A stretch of DNA of 64,000 bases. Origin: Streptomyces sp. NBC_01454. GTDB lineage: Bacteria; Actinomycetota; Actinomycetes; Streptomycetales; Streptomycetaceae. A program made the translations under genes and the position numbers. The notes beneath the pieces were generated by a model. The model was not told where the DNA came from, made no database searches, and was given only the letters and a program-made list of their open reading frames with translations. Below, in pieces: positions 1 to 7,484 of this stretch. The stretch's first letter is position 1. The number at the start of each line of letters is the position of its first letter. The stretch covers positions 8,060,001-8,124,000 of the forward strand of contig NZ_CP109460.1 in the NCBI RefSeq assembly GCF_036227565.1. The letters run 5' to 3'.

Positions 1-24
1 CCCGCCGGGCTCGACGACCCCCGC

Positions 25-654
25 GTGACAGCCGTCCTGAACGAGATCGCCCGGACGGCCGAGAAGAGCGACCGGGCCGTGATGGAACGCGCCTACGCCA
101 CCACGGCCGACTGGCCGCAGCCGCCGACCGCGCAGGAGGCCGCCGAGCTGTGCGCCCAGGCCGCGCTGCCGGTGCACCCGCAGGTCGGCACCTTCCTCTA
201 CCAGCTCGTACGGGGCATGCGCCCGTCCCTCGTGGTGGAGTTCGGTACCTCCTTCGGCGCCTCGACGATCTATGCGGCGGCGGCACTCCGCGACAACGGG
301 GACGGCCGCATCATCGGCTCCGAGCTGCACCCCGGCAAGGCGGGCCGCGCACACGACCATCTGAAGCGCGCGGGGCTCGACGCCTGGACCGAGATCAGGA
401 TCGGCGACGCCCGCGAACAGCTCGCCGACCTCCCCGGAAGCATCGATCTGCTGCTGCTCGACGGATGGAAGGAGCTCTACCTCCCCGTCCTCAAGGTGCT
501 CGAACCCGCCCTGCGGGCCGGCACCCTGATCGTCTCCGACAATCTGCCGATGCTGCCGGCCGAGTTCACCGACCACGTCCGCACCGCGGGCAACGGCTAT
601 CTCTCCCAGCAGCTTCCGCTCGGAGACGGTGTCGAACTCTCCCTCCGCCTGTAG
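25..654 (+). CDS. Class I SAM-dependent O-methyltransferase
   Basis: Predicted SAM-dependent methyltransferase of the small O-methyltransferase/Methyltransf_24 type. The SAM-binding loop reads VVEFGTSFGAS at about residues 70-80, followed by an acidic strand end (GSELHP) and a later LLLLDG strand, the order expected of a Rossmann-fold methyltransferase. The GTG at 25 is the first usable start, but the frame is open back to the first base of the window, so the true start could lie outside. At 209 aa it is close to full length for the family. The acceptor substrate cannot be told from sequence. It ends about 90 bp before the next gene on the same strand and may be cotranscribed with it. Confidence 0.8.
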   Translation: MTAVLNEIARTAEKSDRAVMERAYATTADWPQPPTAQEAAELCAQAALPVHPQVGTFLYQLVRGMRPSLVVEFGTSFGASTIYAAAALRDNGDGRIIGSELHPGKAGRAHDHLKRAGLDAWTEIRIGDAREQLADLPGSIDLLLLDGWKELYLPVLKVLEPALRAGTLIVSDNLPMLPAEFTDHVRTAGNGYLSQQLPLGDGVELSLRL

Positions 655-742
655 TAAACGGGACACTGCTCCCGGGCCGGTGCGCGCGCACCCGCCGGCC
701 TCAGCTCCACCGTCGTCCACACGGAAAGGGCACCGAACACCT

Positions 743-1270
743 GTGAACCCCCGCACCCACCGCCGCACCCTGCTCCGGGCCGGCATGGCCGCACTGCCCC
801 TGGCGGCGGTGACCTCGGCCGCACAGGCCGCCGAGCCGTCCGGCCGGCTGACCACCGCCGATGTGTCCTGCTGGACCGACGCCTACCTGGAGGCCTGGCG
901 GACCAAGAACGACGCCGCCGCGGTCCGGCTGTTCACCCCCGACGCCGTGTACGAGGCGGTGCCGGGCGTGGCCGCGCAGACCTTCCGCGGCCGCGATGCC
1001 ATCGCGCGCTACTGGCGCGACATCACCGCCGGCCAGAGCGACATGACGGGACGTCACGGCACCCCGGTCGTCACCGGGAACCGGGCGGCCGTCGAACTCT
1101 GGGTCACCCTGCGGGCCCCCGCCATCAACCCCGACGGTGATCACTGGGTGACGTTCCTGGAGAGCAACGTCCTGCTCTTCGCCCCGGACGGCCGGTGCCG
1201 GCGCAACACCGAGTACTGGAACCTGCAGATGGGCCGCCTCGACCCGCCTCAGGGGTGGGGAGCCGCGTGA
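743..1270 (+). CDS. Tat-exported SnoaL-like (NTF2 fold) protein
   Basis: A 175-aa exported protein with a SnoaL/NTF2-like domain. The N-terminus (RRTLLRAGMAALPLAA, ending near AQAAEP) looks like a twin-arginine signal peptide with cleavage around residue 32. The rest has the W-x-DAYLEAW start, a FTPDAVYE strand, FRGRDAIARYW helix and a C-terminal EYWNLQ strand typical of the cone-shaped SnoaL fold. The GTG start at 743 follows a GGAAAGG ribosome site. The frame opens earlier (629), but that would place the signal peptide internally. Its stop overlaps the GTG of the amidohydrolase (GTGA), so the two are translationally coupled. The ligand or reaction is unknown. Confidence 0.72.
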   Translation: MNPRTHRRTLLRAGMAALPLAAVTSAAQAAEPSGRLTTADVSCWTDAYLEAWRTKNDAAAVRLFTPDAVYEAVPGVAAQTFRGRDAIARYWRDITAGQSDMTGRHGTPVVTGNRAAVELWVTLRAPAINPDGDHWVTFLESNVLLFAPDGRCRRNTEYWNLQMGRLDPPQGWGAA

Positions 1271-2526
1271 CCACAGCTCGTACGCTGATCACCGGTGGCC
1301 GGGTCCTCACCATGGACCCGGCCACCGGTGAACTGCCCTGCGCCGACATCCTGGTCGAGGACGGCCGGATCACCGCCGTCCGCCCGGGCCTCGACGTGGC
1401 GGAGGTGAGCGAACGGATCGACGCGCGCGGCTGCCTGGTGCTCCCCGGCTTCGTCGACACCCACCGGCACATGTGGCAGGCGGCGTTGCGCGGCAGCGGC
1501 GCCGACCAGACCCTCGACCAGTATTTCGCGACCGTGCTGCACACCCTGGGGCCGCAGCTCACCGCCGACGAGCTCCACCTCGGCAATCTGCTGAGCGCCT
1601 TGGGCGCCCTGGACGCGGGGGTGACCACCGTCCAGGACATCTCCAACGTCGACAAGCCCACCGAGGAGCACACCGACGCCCTGCTCGACGCGCTGACCTC
1701 GTCCGGACTGCGCGGCGTCTTCGCCTACGGACACGGCACGGCGCACGACGCCCGACGGGTGCGTGAGCGGCTGCACCGCAAGGACGGCCTGGTGACCATG
1801 GCGCTCAACGCCGAGGCCGGCAGCGACGAGAGCACCCGGCGCGGCGGGGCGCTGGCCAGGGAACTCGACCTGCCCACCGCCCTGCACATCCGCGGCGGCC
1901 GCCCGGTCTCCCGGCTGCGCCGCCTCGGGGTGCTGCGCCCCGGCACGGTGTTCATCCACGGCACCGGCATGGAGCCGGGCGAACTGCGCCTCATCCACGA
2001 CAGCGGTGGCGCGCTGTCGGTCGCGCCCGCCATCGAGATGACGATGGGGCACGGGCTGCCGCCGTTCGCCGCGGCGGCGGCCGCCGGTCTGCGGCCCAGC
2101 CTCAGCGTGGATGTCGAAGTCGCCGCGCCGAGCGATATGTTCACGCAGATGCGGGCGGCCTTCCAGATCGGCCGCTTCGCCGCGCTGCACGGCCATGCGG
2201 GCCCCGAGGCGCCGTTGCTCACGGCGCGCGACGTCCTGGAGTTCGCCACCCTCGGCGGCGCCGAGGCGCTCGGCATGGCCGACCGGATCGGCTCCCTCAC
2301 CCCGGGCAAGCAGGCCGATCTGCTGGTGCTGCGGACCGACCGCCCCGGTGTGGCGCCGGTGCACGACGCGATCGCGGCCGTCGTGTCGTCGATGGACCGT
2401 GCCGATGTCGACACGGTGCTGGTCGCCGGGCGGACCGTCAAGCGCGCGGGAGTGCTGAGCCACCCCGGGCTGCCCCGGCTGCTGGCACAGGCGGACGACC
2501 TGCGCGACCGGCTGGCCGTCCGCTGA
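1267..2526 (+). CDS. Metal-dependent amidohydrolase (chlorohydrolase/deaminase type)
   Basis: A 419-aa cytosolic member of the TrzN/AtzA/SAH-deaminase branch of the amidohydrolase superfamily. It starts with the small N-terminal beta domain (TLITGGRVLTMDP). The metal motif VDTHRHMW follows (His66, His68), then a His in TALHIRGG, IHGTGM, and an Asp in SVDVEV. The C-terminus has LGGAEALGMADRIGSL and GKQADLLVL, the classic closing beta-strand segment. Family members hydrolyse C-N or C-Cl bonds on purines, pterins, triazines and related rings; the substrate here is not deducible. It overlaps the preceding exported SnoaL gene by 4 bp and is convergent with the MarR gene. I chose the GTG at 1267 because of the overlap and because it gives the expected N-terminal strand. 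Confidence 0.85.
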   Translation: MTTARTLITGGRVLTMDPATGELPCADILVEDGRITAVRPGLDVAEVSERIDARGCLVLPGFVDTHRHMWQAALRGSGADQTLDQYFATVLHTLGPQLTADELHLGNLLSALGALDAGVTTVQDISNVDKPTEEHTDALLDALTSSGLRGVFAYGHGTAHDARRVRERLHRKDGLVTMALNAEAGSDESTRRGGALARELDLPTALHIRGGRPVSRLRRLGVLRPGTVFIHGTGMEPGELRLIHDSGGALSVAPAIEMTMGHGLPPFAAAAAAGLRPSLSVDVEVAAPSDMFTQMRAAFQIGRFAALHGHAGPEAPLLTARDVLEFATLGGAEALGMADRIGSLTPGKQADLLVLRTDRPGVAPVHDAIAAVVSSMDRADVDTVLVAGRTVKRAGVLSHPGLPRLLAQADDLRDRLAVR

Positions 2527-2529
2527 CGT

Positions 2530-2562
2530 ATCCGCCGCTGACGGCCCGCGTCAGCGGCGGAT
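2530..2562. terminator. Bidirectional hairpin between amidohydrolase and MarR genes
   Basis: Perfect 14-bp stem (ATCCGCCGCTGACG at 2530-2543, complement at 2549-2562) around a 5-nt loop. It sits just after the stop of the forward gene and runs into the last codons of the reverse gene. There is no T-tract, which is common for Streptomyces terminators. Confidence 0.75.
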
Positions 2563-3060
2563 CAGCACGCCCTCCTCGATGGCGGCGAGCGCGATGCGCA
2601 GTTGTTCGCTGAGCGCCTTCGCGGTGTGCTCCGGAATCCGGTCGACGAGCCGGGCGTGCACGGCGGTGGTGGCGCGCACCGCCGCCTCGGCGGTCTCCAC
2701 CCCGCTCGGCGTCAGCTGCACCCAGCTGCTGCGCGCATCGTCCTCGGCCGCCGCGCGGGTGACATAGCCGGCCGCCACCAGGCGCTTGATGACATTGCTG
2801 GTGCCACCGGAGGACAGCAGCAGGGCATGCGTCAGGTCGGTCGGCTTGAGGCGGTACGGGGCGCCGATGCGCCGGAGGGTGGCGAGCACGCCGTACTCGG
2901 CCTGGGTGAGGCCCAGCTTCTCCAGCTCGGCGCCGGCGGCGATGTCGAAAGCCGAGACCAGGAGGGCGGTCCGTTTGGCCAGTTCCAGCGGGAGACCGGC
3001 GATTTCGGGCAGCTCGTGTCCCCAGGCGGAGATGATCTCGTCTACGTGGTCAGGCTCCAT
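2551..3060 (-). CDS. MarR-family transcriptional regulator
   Basis: A 169-aa winged-helix regulator. The core is LTQAEYGVLATLRR, the recognition region LTHALLLSSGGTSNVIKRL, and the wing GYVTRAAAEDDARSSWVQLTPSG, which matches the MarR D-x-R-x2-x-LT-x-G signature. MarR proteins bind palindromes as dimers and usually release DNA on binding a small phenolic ligand. It is divergent from the dienelactone-hydrolase-like lipoprotein. The shared upstream region has two inverted repeats that could be its operators, so control of that gene plus itself is a reasonable inference. Confidence 0.85.
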   Translation of the reverse strand: MEPDHVDEIISAWGHELPEIAGLPLELAKRTALLVSAFDIAAGAELEKLGLTQAEYGVLATLRRIGAPYRLKPTDLTHALLLSSGGTSNVIKRLVAAGYVTRAAAEDDARSSWVQLTPSGVETAEAAVRATTAVHARLVDRIPEHTAKALSEQLRIALAAIEEGVLIRR

Positions 3061-3098
3061 GGTGAGCCGCCTTCCCTCTGCCCGATAGCTCAGTACAA

Positions 3099-3106
3099 AG
3101 ATATCT
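3099..3106. promoter_or_regulatory. Candidate MarR operator (AGATATCT dyad)
   Basis: A perfect 8-bp AT-rich palindrome AGATATCT lies about 40 bp upstream of the MarR start, inside a longer imperfect dyad (AGT ... ACT on the flanks). It is one of two dyads in the divergent MarR/hydrolase intergenic region. Assignment to the MarR protein is inferred from position. Confidence 0.35.
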
Positions 3107-3167
3107 CACTGTCCGCACAGGCAGGTTCTGACCTGGGGGGACTGTGTGAGTACCCGATGTGGACACC

Positions 3168-3207
3168 GTGAAAAGCTTTCCAGCTACCTTTTAATATAGC
3201 TTTTCAC
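3168..3207. promoter_or_regulatory. Spaced inverted repeat GTGAAAAGC / GCTTTTCAC
   Basis: Two 9-bp arms in perfect inverted orientation (3168-3176 and 3199-3207), 31 bp apart centre to centre, about three helical turns. The spacer is AT-rich (TTTTAATATA), which is unusual here. The repeat sits immediately upstream of the hydrolase start, so it could be an operator overlapping the promoter. Confidence 0.45.
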
Positions 3208-3232
3208 AATGCTTTCTCTCTATGCTTCTCTC

Positions 3233-4042
3233 ATGTCCCTACGTGAGTCGAGGCGTGCCCTGGCCATGGCGGCAATCCTGACCCTGGCCCTGACCTGTGC
3301 CTCTGCCTGTACCGGCCGCGCCCCGGACACGGCCGCACAGGGGAGCGCGATGGCGGAAAACCGCCGCTCCACCGAGGAAGGAACCGCCGGAATGCCAGAG
3401 TTCACCGCCGCACCCGACCGGCTGCCGTCGTGCTTCGACGGCAGCCGGCAGGCCGGCGCCTACCGACTGCCCGGCTCCCCGGGCAAGGGCCGGCTGGTCA
3501 CCTTGGGCGCCGGCCCGCGCGGCGTGGTCTTCGCCCCCATCTCCTGGGGCGACGCCTGCGAATGGGCGGGCGAGGCCAAGCGGCTCGCCGCCGACGGCTA
3601 CCACGTCGTCACCTTCGACTGGGGACCGGACCGCCGCCGGACCATCTTCGATGCGACCCGCCTGCTGCGCTCGCGCGGCGCCACCGACGTGGCCTGGGTG
3701 GGTGGTTGCATGGGAGGCACCGTGATGCTCGGCATGCTGAGGGACCGCACCGAGCGCCCCTCCGGCGTCGCGGGCATCAGCCCGCTCGCCTCACTGGGCG
3801 GCTACACCGCGGGGAACGGCTCGTCCTACGACGGTGAAATGCTGCTGCTGGGGACCGCCGACGATCCGCTCTCCGACGAAGGGCGGCTGCGCGAGGTCGC
3901 CCACGGCTTCCCCGCGGCCGAGGTCACGGTCCTGCCCGGCACCCTGCACGCCGCCGAGATCTTCGCCGGCCCGCACGGCGACACCGCCCGCCGCAGCCTG
4001 GACGGCTTCCTCGGCCGCACCTTCGCCCCGGCGGGCGGCTGA
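3233..4042 (+). CDS. Exported dienelactone-hydrolase-like alpha/beta hydrolase (lipoprotein)
   Basis: A 269-aa alpha/beta hydrolase with a hydrophobic signal segment (residues 8-25) ending in SAC, a plausible though weak lipobox at Cys26. The nucleophile elbow is VGGCMGG, with Cys159 in place of the usual Ser; this is the hallmark of dienelactone hydrolases. The acid is probably Asp210/211 (LLLGTADDPLSDE) and the base His239 (GTLHAAEIF). Two starts are possible; I prefer ATG 3233 because it places the Arg-rich n-region directly before the hydrophobic core, although the upstream ATG at 3209 is in frame. There is no good ribosome site. Membrane anchoring implies action outside the cell on an ester or lactone; the substrate is unknown. 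It is divergent from the MarR gene, which is the likely regulator. Confidence 0.75.
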   Translation: MSLRESRRALAMAAILTLALTCASACTGRAPDTAAQGSAMAENRRSTEEGTAGMPEFTAAPDRLPSCFDGSRQAGAYRLPGSPGKGRLVTLGAGPRGVVFAPISWGDACEWAGEAKRLAADGYHVVTFDWGPDRRRTIFDATRLLRSRGATDVAWVGGCMGGTVMLGMLRDRTERPSGVAGISPLASLGGYTAGNGSSYDGEMLLLGTADDPLSDEGRLREVAHGFPAAEVTVLPGTLHAAEIFAGPHGDTARRSLDGFLGRTFAPAGG

Positions 4043-4062
4043 CCCGTACGACGCCGCGGACC

Positions 4063-4093
4063 CCGGCGGCCCGGATCCGATCCGGACCGCCGG
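4063..4093. terminator. Hairpin between hydrolase and CAP genes
   Basis: CCGGCGG and CCGGATC at 4063-4077 pair with GATCCGG and CCGCCGG at 4079-4093, with one internal mismatch. It lies between two convergent genes and probably terminates both. Confidence 0.6.
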
Positions 4094-4111
4094 TGGGACC
4101 GCGGTGGCGGG

Positions 4112-5023
4112 TCAGGAGTGGGTGGCGAAGTCCTGCGTCCACCAGGGGCCGTTGGCGCTGAGGTTGACGCCCACGCCGGTGGACTTGTAGGAGCAGTTGA
4201 GGATGTTGTCGCGGTGGCCCGGGCTCTTCATCCAGCCGTCCATCGCGGTGGCCGGGTCCTTGGGGCTCTTGAAGATGTTCTCCGCCCAACTGCTCCATGG
4301 GAAGCCGGCGTTGGTCATCCGGGTGCCGGGGTCGACGCCCTCGGGCGTGTTGTGCTCGTAGTAGTTGCGGGCGGCCATGTCGTCGGAGTGCTTCTGCGCG
4401 GCGGTCGTCAGATGGGAGTCGACCTTCAGCGGACCGCAACCGTGCTGCGCCCGCTGGGTGTTGACCAGCTCCACGATCTTCTGCGCGAAGCGTGCGGCGG
4501 TCCCGGTCGCGGTCTGCGCGCCGCCGGGCGTGCCGGTCCCCGGTCCGGACTCGACACGGGGCGTGTGCGACGACGTGCTCCCGCCGTGGCTGGTGCGGGT
4601 GGGGTGCGGCCGGGGCGCGGCGGGCCGCTTGGTGTGCCGTACGGCCTTGGACGGGGTGGCGGAGGGCTTGCGGTCCTTGGGGGAGTGCGAGGCGCTCGGC
4701 GCCGTGGACGGGGAGGCGGTCGGCGTGGGTGCCTGCGGCACGGACTGGTTCGCGGCGAGCGCCTGGTCGGCTCCGGAACCGGGCCGTATCAGCAGCACAC
4801 AGGATCCGCCCACGACGAGCACGGCCGCCACGGCCACCAGGGTGGTGTTCCGCCGGGGGTGAGCGCCGCCGCGGTGCAGACCGCTGCGGCGCCCGTGCCG
4901 CCCGCCCGGACGGCCGGCACCCGAGGCGCCGGAACGCCGGTGCGCGGTGGGCTCCTTCACCCGGCGGCCGTCCCCGGTCGGGGTGAGGTCGTGCAACTCC
5001 GTCTGACGGTGGTCTTTGTTCAT
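4112..5023 (-). CDS. Membrane-anchored CAP/SCP-domain protein
   Basis: A 303-aa protein with one transmembrane segment (about residues 60-82, TLVAVAAVLVVGG), a basic cytoplasmic tail before it, a Pro/Ser/Thr/Lys-rich linker (about 90-170) and a C-terminal CAP (SCP/PR-1) domain of roughly 125 residues. The CAP motifs are the LVNTQRAQHGC start, HSDDMAARNYYEHNTPEG, WSSWAEN and GHRDNIL. The ATG at 5023 follows AGGAAACGG; the open frame extends much further but without coding character. The CAP domain is closely similar to the one fused to the sigma factor encoded divergently next door, including the WWTQDF/L ending, which implies duplication. CAP proteins can bind lipids, act on peptidoglycan or inhibit proteases; the role here is unknown. 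Confidence 0.85.
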   Translation of the reverse strand: MNKDHRQTELHDLTPTGDGRRVKEPTAHRRSGASGAGRPGGRHGRRSGLHRGGAHPRRNTTLVAVAAVLVVGGSCVLLIRPGSGADQALAANQSVPQAPTPTASPSTAPSASHSPKDRKPSATPSKAVRHTKRPAAPRPHPTRTSHGGSTSSHTPRVESGPGTGTPGGAQTATGTAARFAQKIVELVNTQRAQHGCGPLKVDSHLTTAAQKHSDDMAARNYYEHNTPEGVDPGTRMTNAGFPWSSWAENIFKSPKDPATAMDGWMKSPGHRDNILNCSYKSTGVGVNLSANGPWWTQDFATHS

Positions 5024-5377
5024 GGTTCCGTTTCCTGTGGGGGTCGGGTTCGGCCGGGCCTCCGGTCGGGCCGGATCCATGGGCCGGAGGGCCGATGGGA
5101 TCCGTCGTCCCTGTGGTCCGACACAGGGGAGAGCGGGGGCGCCGGCCCCGATAACGGAAACCGCGAAAAGTTTTTTGCGGGAGCCTGCGCGGGGTGCCCC
5201 CGTGGCCGGGCGGGAGGGGCGCGGCCGGGCCCCATTCGCGGGGACCGCACCGCGGGGGTGGGCGGGTGCGCACGGATTTCCGGATCCACGTAGGTTTTTC
5301 TGTTGTCGGGGTGCGCCCACCGGGTCACCTGAGTGCGGGGGCCATGGGTACGCACGGATGAACAGGAACGAAAAGGC
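5024..5377. other. Divergent intergenic region between CAP protein and sigma-CAP genes
   Basis: 354 bp with no gene that I can support. It must hold the promoters of both divergent genes. Visible features are an AT-rich dyad at 5161-5180 and a 9-bp direct repeat CGCACGGAT near 5268 and near 5351, just before the sigma gene. I could not place a convincing ECF -35 GGAAC with a properly spaced -10. Confidence 0.5.
5161..5180. promoter_or_regulatory. AT-rich dyad CCGCgAAAAgtTTTTtGCGG-type
   Basis: A 20-bp imperfect palindrome with outer CCGC/GCGG arms and inner AAAA/TTTT arms (8 of 10 pairs match). It is isolated in a GC-rich divergent intergenic region, about 140 bp from the CAP start and 200 bp from the sigma start. 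It could be a promoter element or a protein-binding site shared by both genes. Confidence 0.35.
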
Positions 5378-6895
5378 GTGAAGCAGGAAAACGGGACGGC
5401 GGCCGTCGAGGCCGCCCAGGCCGGCGACGAACAGGCCCGCGAGCAGCTGGTCGCCGCATACCTGCCGCTGATCTACAACGTCGTGGGCCGGGCGCTGGAC
5501 GGCCACGCGGACGTGGACGACGTGGTGCAGGAGACCATGCTGCGCGTCCTGGAGTCGCTGACGGATCTGCGGGAGCCGGCGTCGTTCCGCTCCTGGCTGG
5601 TGGCGATCGCCATGAACCAGGTCCGCCGGCGGTGGCACACCGCCCAGAAGGCACCCGCCGTCGGCCTCGACCAGGCGCAGGAACGGGCCGACCGCTCCGC
5701 CGACTTCGTGGACCTGACGATTTTGCGCCTGGGGCTCTCCGGCCAGCGTCGTGAGGTGGCCGCGGCCACCCGGTGGCTGGACGAGGGCGACCGTTCGCTG
5801 CTCTCCCTGTGGTGGCTGGAGGCCGCCGGCGAGATCAGCAGGCCGGAGCTGGTCGCCGCCGTCGGGATCGACTCACGCCATGCGGCCGTCCGTGTCCAGC
5901 GCATGAAACAGCAGCTGGAGGCCGGACGCGTCGTGGTCCGCGCCCTCTCGGCGGATCCCCCCTGCCCCGACCTGACCGAGCTGACGGCCACGTGGGACCG
6001 CGAGCCCTGTGCCCTGTGGCGCAAGCGAATAGCCCGCCACGCCCGCCAGTGCGGCGCCTGTTCCGGTCACTGGAACGACCTGCTGCCCGCCGAGGGCCTG
6101 CTGGCCGGCCTCGCCATGCTGCCGCTGCCCGCCCATCTCACCCCACCCTCGGTCCTGTCGGCCCCCACTGCCGCGACGGCGCAGGCTGCGGCCGCCCCGC
6201 CCCACGGGTCCGGCGGAGCCGGCGCGCACCCGCTGCCCACCCGGCCGACGAGCCCGCGCCGGGTGACCAAGGGGACGGCCGTCACGGGCACCGCCACCCT
6301 CGCCGCGGCCGTCCTCGCCGCCGTGTGGTGGTCGGGCGGCACGCCCCAGGACGCACGGAAGGACAAGCCGAAGGCGGTACGGACCGTGGCCACCCACCGC
6401 CCGTCCCCGAGCCCCACGCCCACGCCCACCCCCACCCCCACACCGTCACACTCGGCGACTCCGTCCCCCACCCCGTCCGCCCCGCGCACGCCCACCCCGT
6501 CGGCCACCCCGCCCGACCTGGAGGAGCAGGTGACCGCGCTGGTCAACGCCCGGCGGGCCCAGGCCGGCTGCCGGCCGCTGCGCATCGACCGCAGACTCCA
6601 CACCGCGGCGCAGCGGCACTCCGCCGACATGGCGGCACGCCAGTACTACGAGCACGACACCCCGGACGGAACCGGCCCGGACGACCGGATCACCGCCGCC
6701 GGATTCCGCTGGAGCAGCTGGGGCGAGAACCTCGACCGCGGCCCGCGCACCGCCGCCGCGGTGGTGAACGACTGGATGGGCGACCGTATGCACCGCGACA
6801 ACCTGCTCGACTGCAAATTCACGGCCGTGGGTGTCGGCGTCGTCGAGGGCACGGGCGGGCCGTGGTGGACACAGGACCTCGCCGCACCGCTCTGA
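5378..6895 (+). CDS. ECF-type sigma factor fused to zinc-finger, membrane helix and extracellular CAP domain
   Basis: A 505-aa single-chain fusion. Residues 22-88 are sigma region 2 (AAYLPLIYNVVGRAL, DVDDVVQETMLRVLES, FRSWLVAIAMNQVRRRW). Residues 130-190 are a divergent region 4 helix-turn-helix. Residues 221-228 (HARQCGAC) give an H-x3-C-x2-C zinc motif like that of ZAS anti-sigma factors. There is one membrane helix at about 299-319, a Pro/Thr/Ser linker at 338-380 and a CAP domain at 383-500 (HSADMAARQYYEHDTPDG, SSWGENL, MHRDNLL). The GTG at 5378 follows AGGAACGAAAAGG. The topology predicts the sigma part in the cytoplasm and CAP outside, so an external state could control the tethered sigma factor, either directly or through proteolytic release. 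One-chain sigma factors with membrane or ligand-binding extensions are known in actinobacteria; I do not know of a characterised CAP-fused one. Confidence 0.88.
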   Translation: MKQENGTAAVEAAQAGDEQAREQLVAAYLPLIYNVVGRALDGHADVDDVVQETMLRVLESLTDLREPASFRSWLVAIAMNQVRRRWHTAQKAPAVGLDQAQERADRSADFVDLTILRLGLSGQRREVAAATRWLDEGDRSLLSLWWLEAAGEISRPELVAAVGIDSRHAAVRVQRMKQQLEAGRVVVRALSADPPCPDLTELTATWDREPCALWRKRIARHARQCGACSGHWNDLLPAEGLLAGLAMLPLPAHLTPPSVLSAPTAATAQAAAAPPHGSGGAGAHPLPTRPTSPRRVTKGTAVTGTATLAAAVLAAVWWSGGTPQDARKDKPKAVRTVATHRPSPSPTPTPTPTPTPSHSATPSPTPSAPRTPTPSATPPDLEEQVTALVNARRAQAGCRPLRIDRRLHTAAQRHSADMAARQYYEHDTPDGTGPDDRITAAGFRWSSWGENLDRGPRTAAAVVNDWMGDRMHRDNLLDCKFTAVGVGVVEGTGGPWWTQDLAAPL

Positions 6896-6935
6896 CCGCC
6901 GGCCCGCGCCCGGACCGCCTCCGAACCGGCCCGGA

Positions 6936-7484
6936 TCACACCCCCGTTGCCCCGTCGAGCCGCTCACGCAGCAGATCCGCGTGGCCGTTGTGCCGGGCGT
7001 ACTCAGCGATCATGTCGATCAGGATGCGGCGCAACGAGAGGGGCTCACCGGTCCGTTTGCGGATTCCTGTCTCCTCCAGTGACCGGGCCTGCGCCGTGAT
7101 CCGCCGGGAATGCGCGCACTCCGCCCGCCAGACGGCGAAGGCCGCGTCCGCATCTCCGTCGAGGACACCGAAGTCCTGGTCGGGATCCTCGTCGGAGTAG
7201 TGGAGCAAGGGAAGGTCCTCGCCGGCGAACTGGATGCGGAACCACCATCGCTCCACGCCCGCGAGATGCCGCACCAGCCCGTGCAGGGACAGGGCGGAAG
7301 GTGGTATCGCCCGCCGGGAGAGGAGGGCCGGCGGCAGACCGGCGCACTTGAGCGCGAAGGTGTCCCGGTGCCAGTCCAGGACCGCGCCCAGCGTCTCGCG
7401 CTCGCCGCCCACGGCGGGCACGGGGCCGCGGCTGTCGCCCTTCCAGCCTGGTGCGAAGTGGCGGGGAGCGTCCTGGCCGGTCAT
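6936..7484 (-). CDS. DinB/DUF664-family protein
   Basis: A 182-aa four-helix-bundle protein of the DinB/DUF664 family, which includes mycothiol- and bacillithiol-dependent transferases and metal-binding hydrolase-like proteins. The three metal-ligand histidines are in LDWHRDT, LVRHLAGVERWW and YARHNGHAD. The ATG at 7484 is preceded by a strong GGAGGG site. The open frame continues upstream but reads a different, membrane-like sequence that belongs to no recognisable extension of this protein. It is convergent with the sigma-CAP gene, with only 40 bp between. In actinomycetes a thiol transferase role with mycothiol is possible but unproven. Confidence 0.85.
   Translation of the reverse strand: MTGQDAPRHFAPGWKGDSRGPVPAVGGERETLGAVLDWHRDTFALKCAGLPPALLSRRAIPPSALSLHGLVRHLAGVERWWFRIQFAGEDLPLLHYSDEDPDQDFGVLDGDADAAFAVWRAECAHSRRITAQARSLEETGIRKRTGEPLSLRRILIDMIAEYARHNGHADLLRERLDGATGV

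Noticed and set aside
150..746. Long overlapping open frames on the other strand and in other phases throughout (for example 1249-2463, 33781-35967, 44704-47685)
   Set aside because: High-GC DNA keeps frames open; they lack ribosome sites, have the wrong GC bias by codon position, and overlap genes with clear domains.
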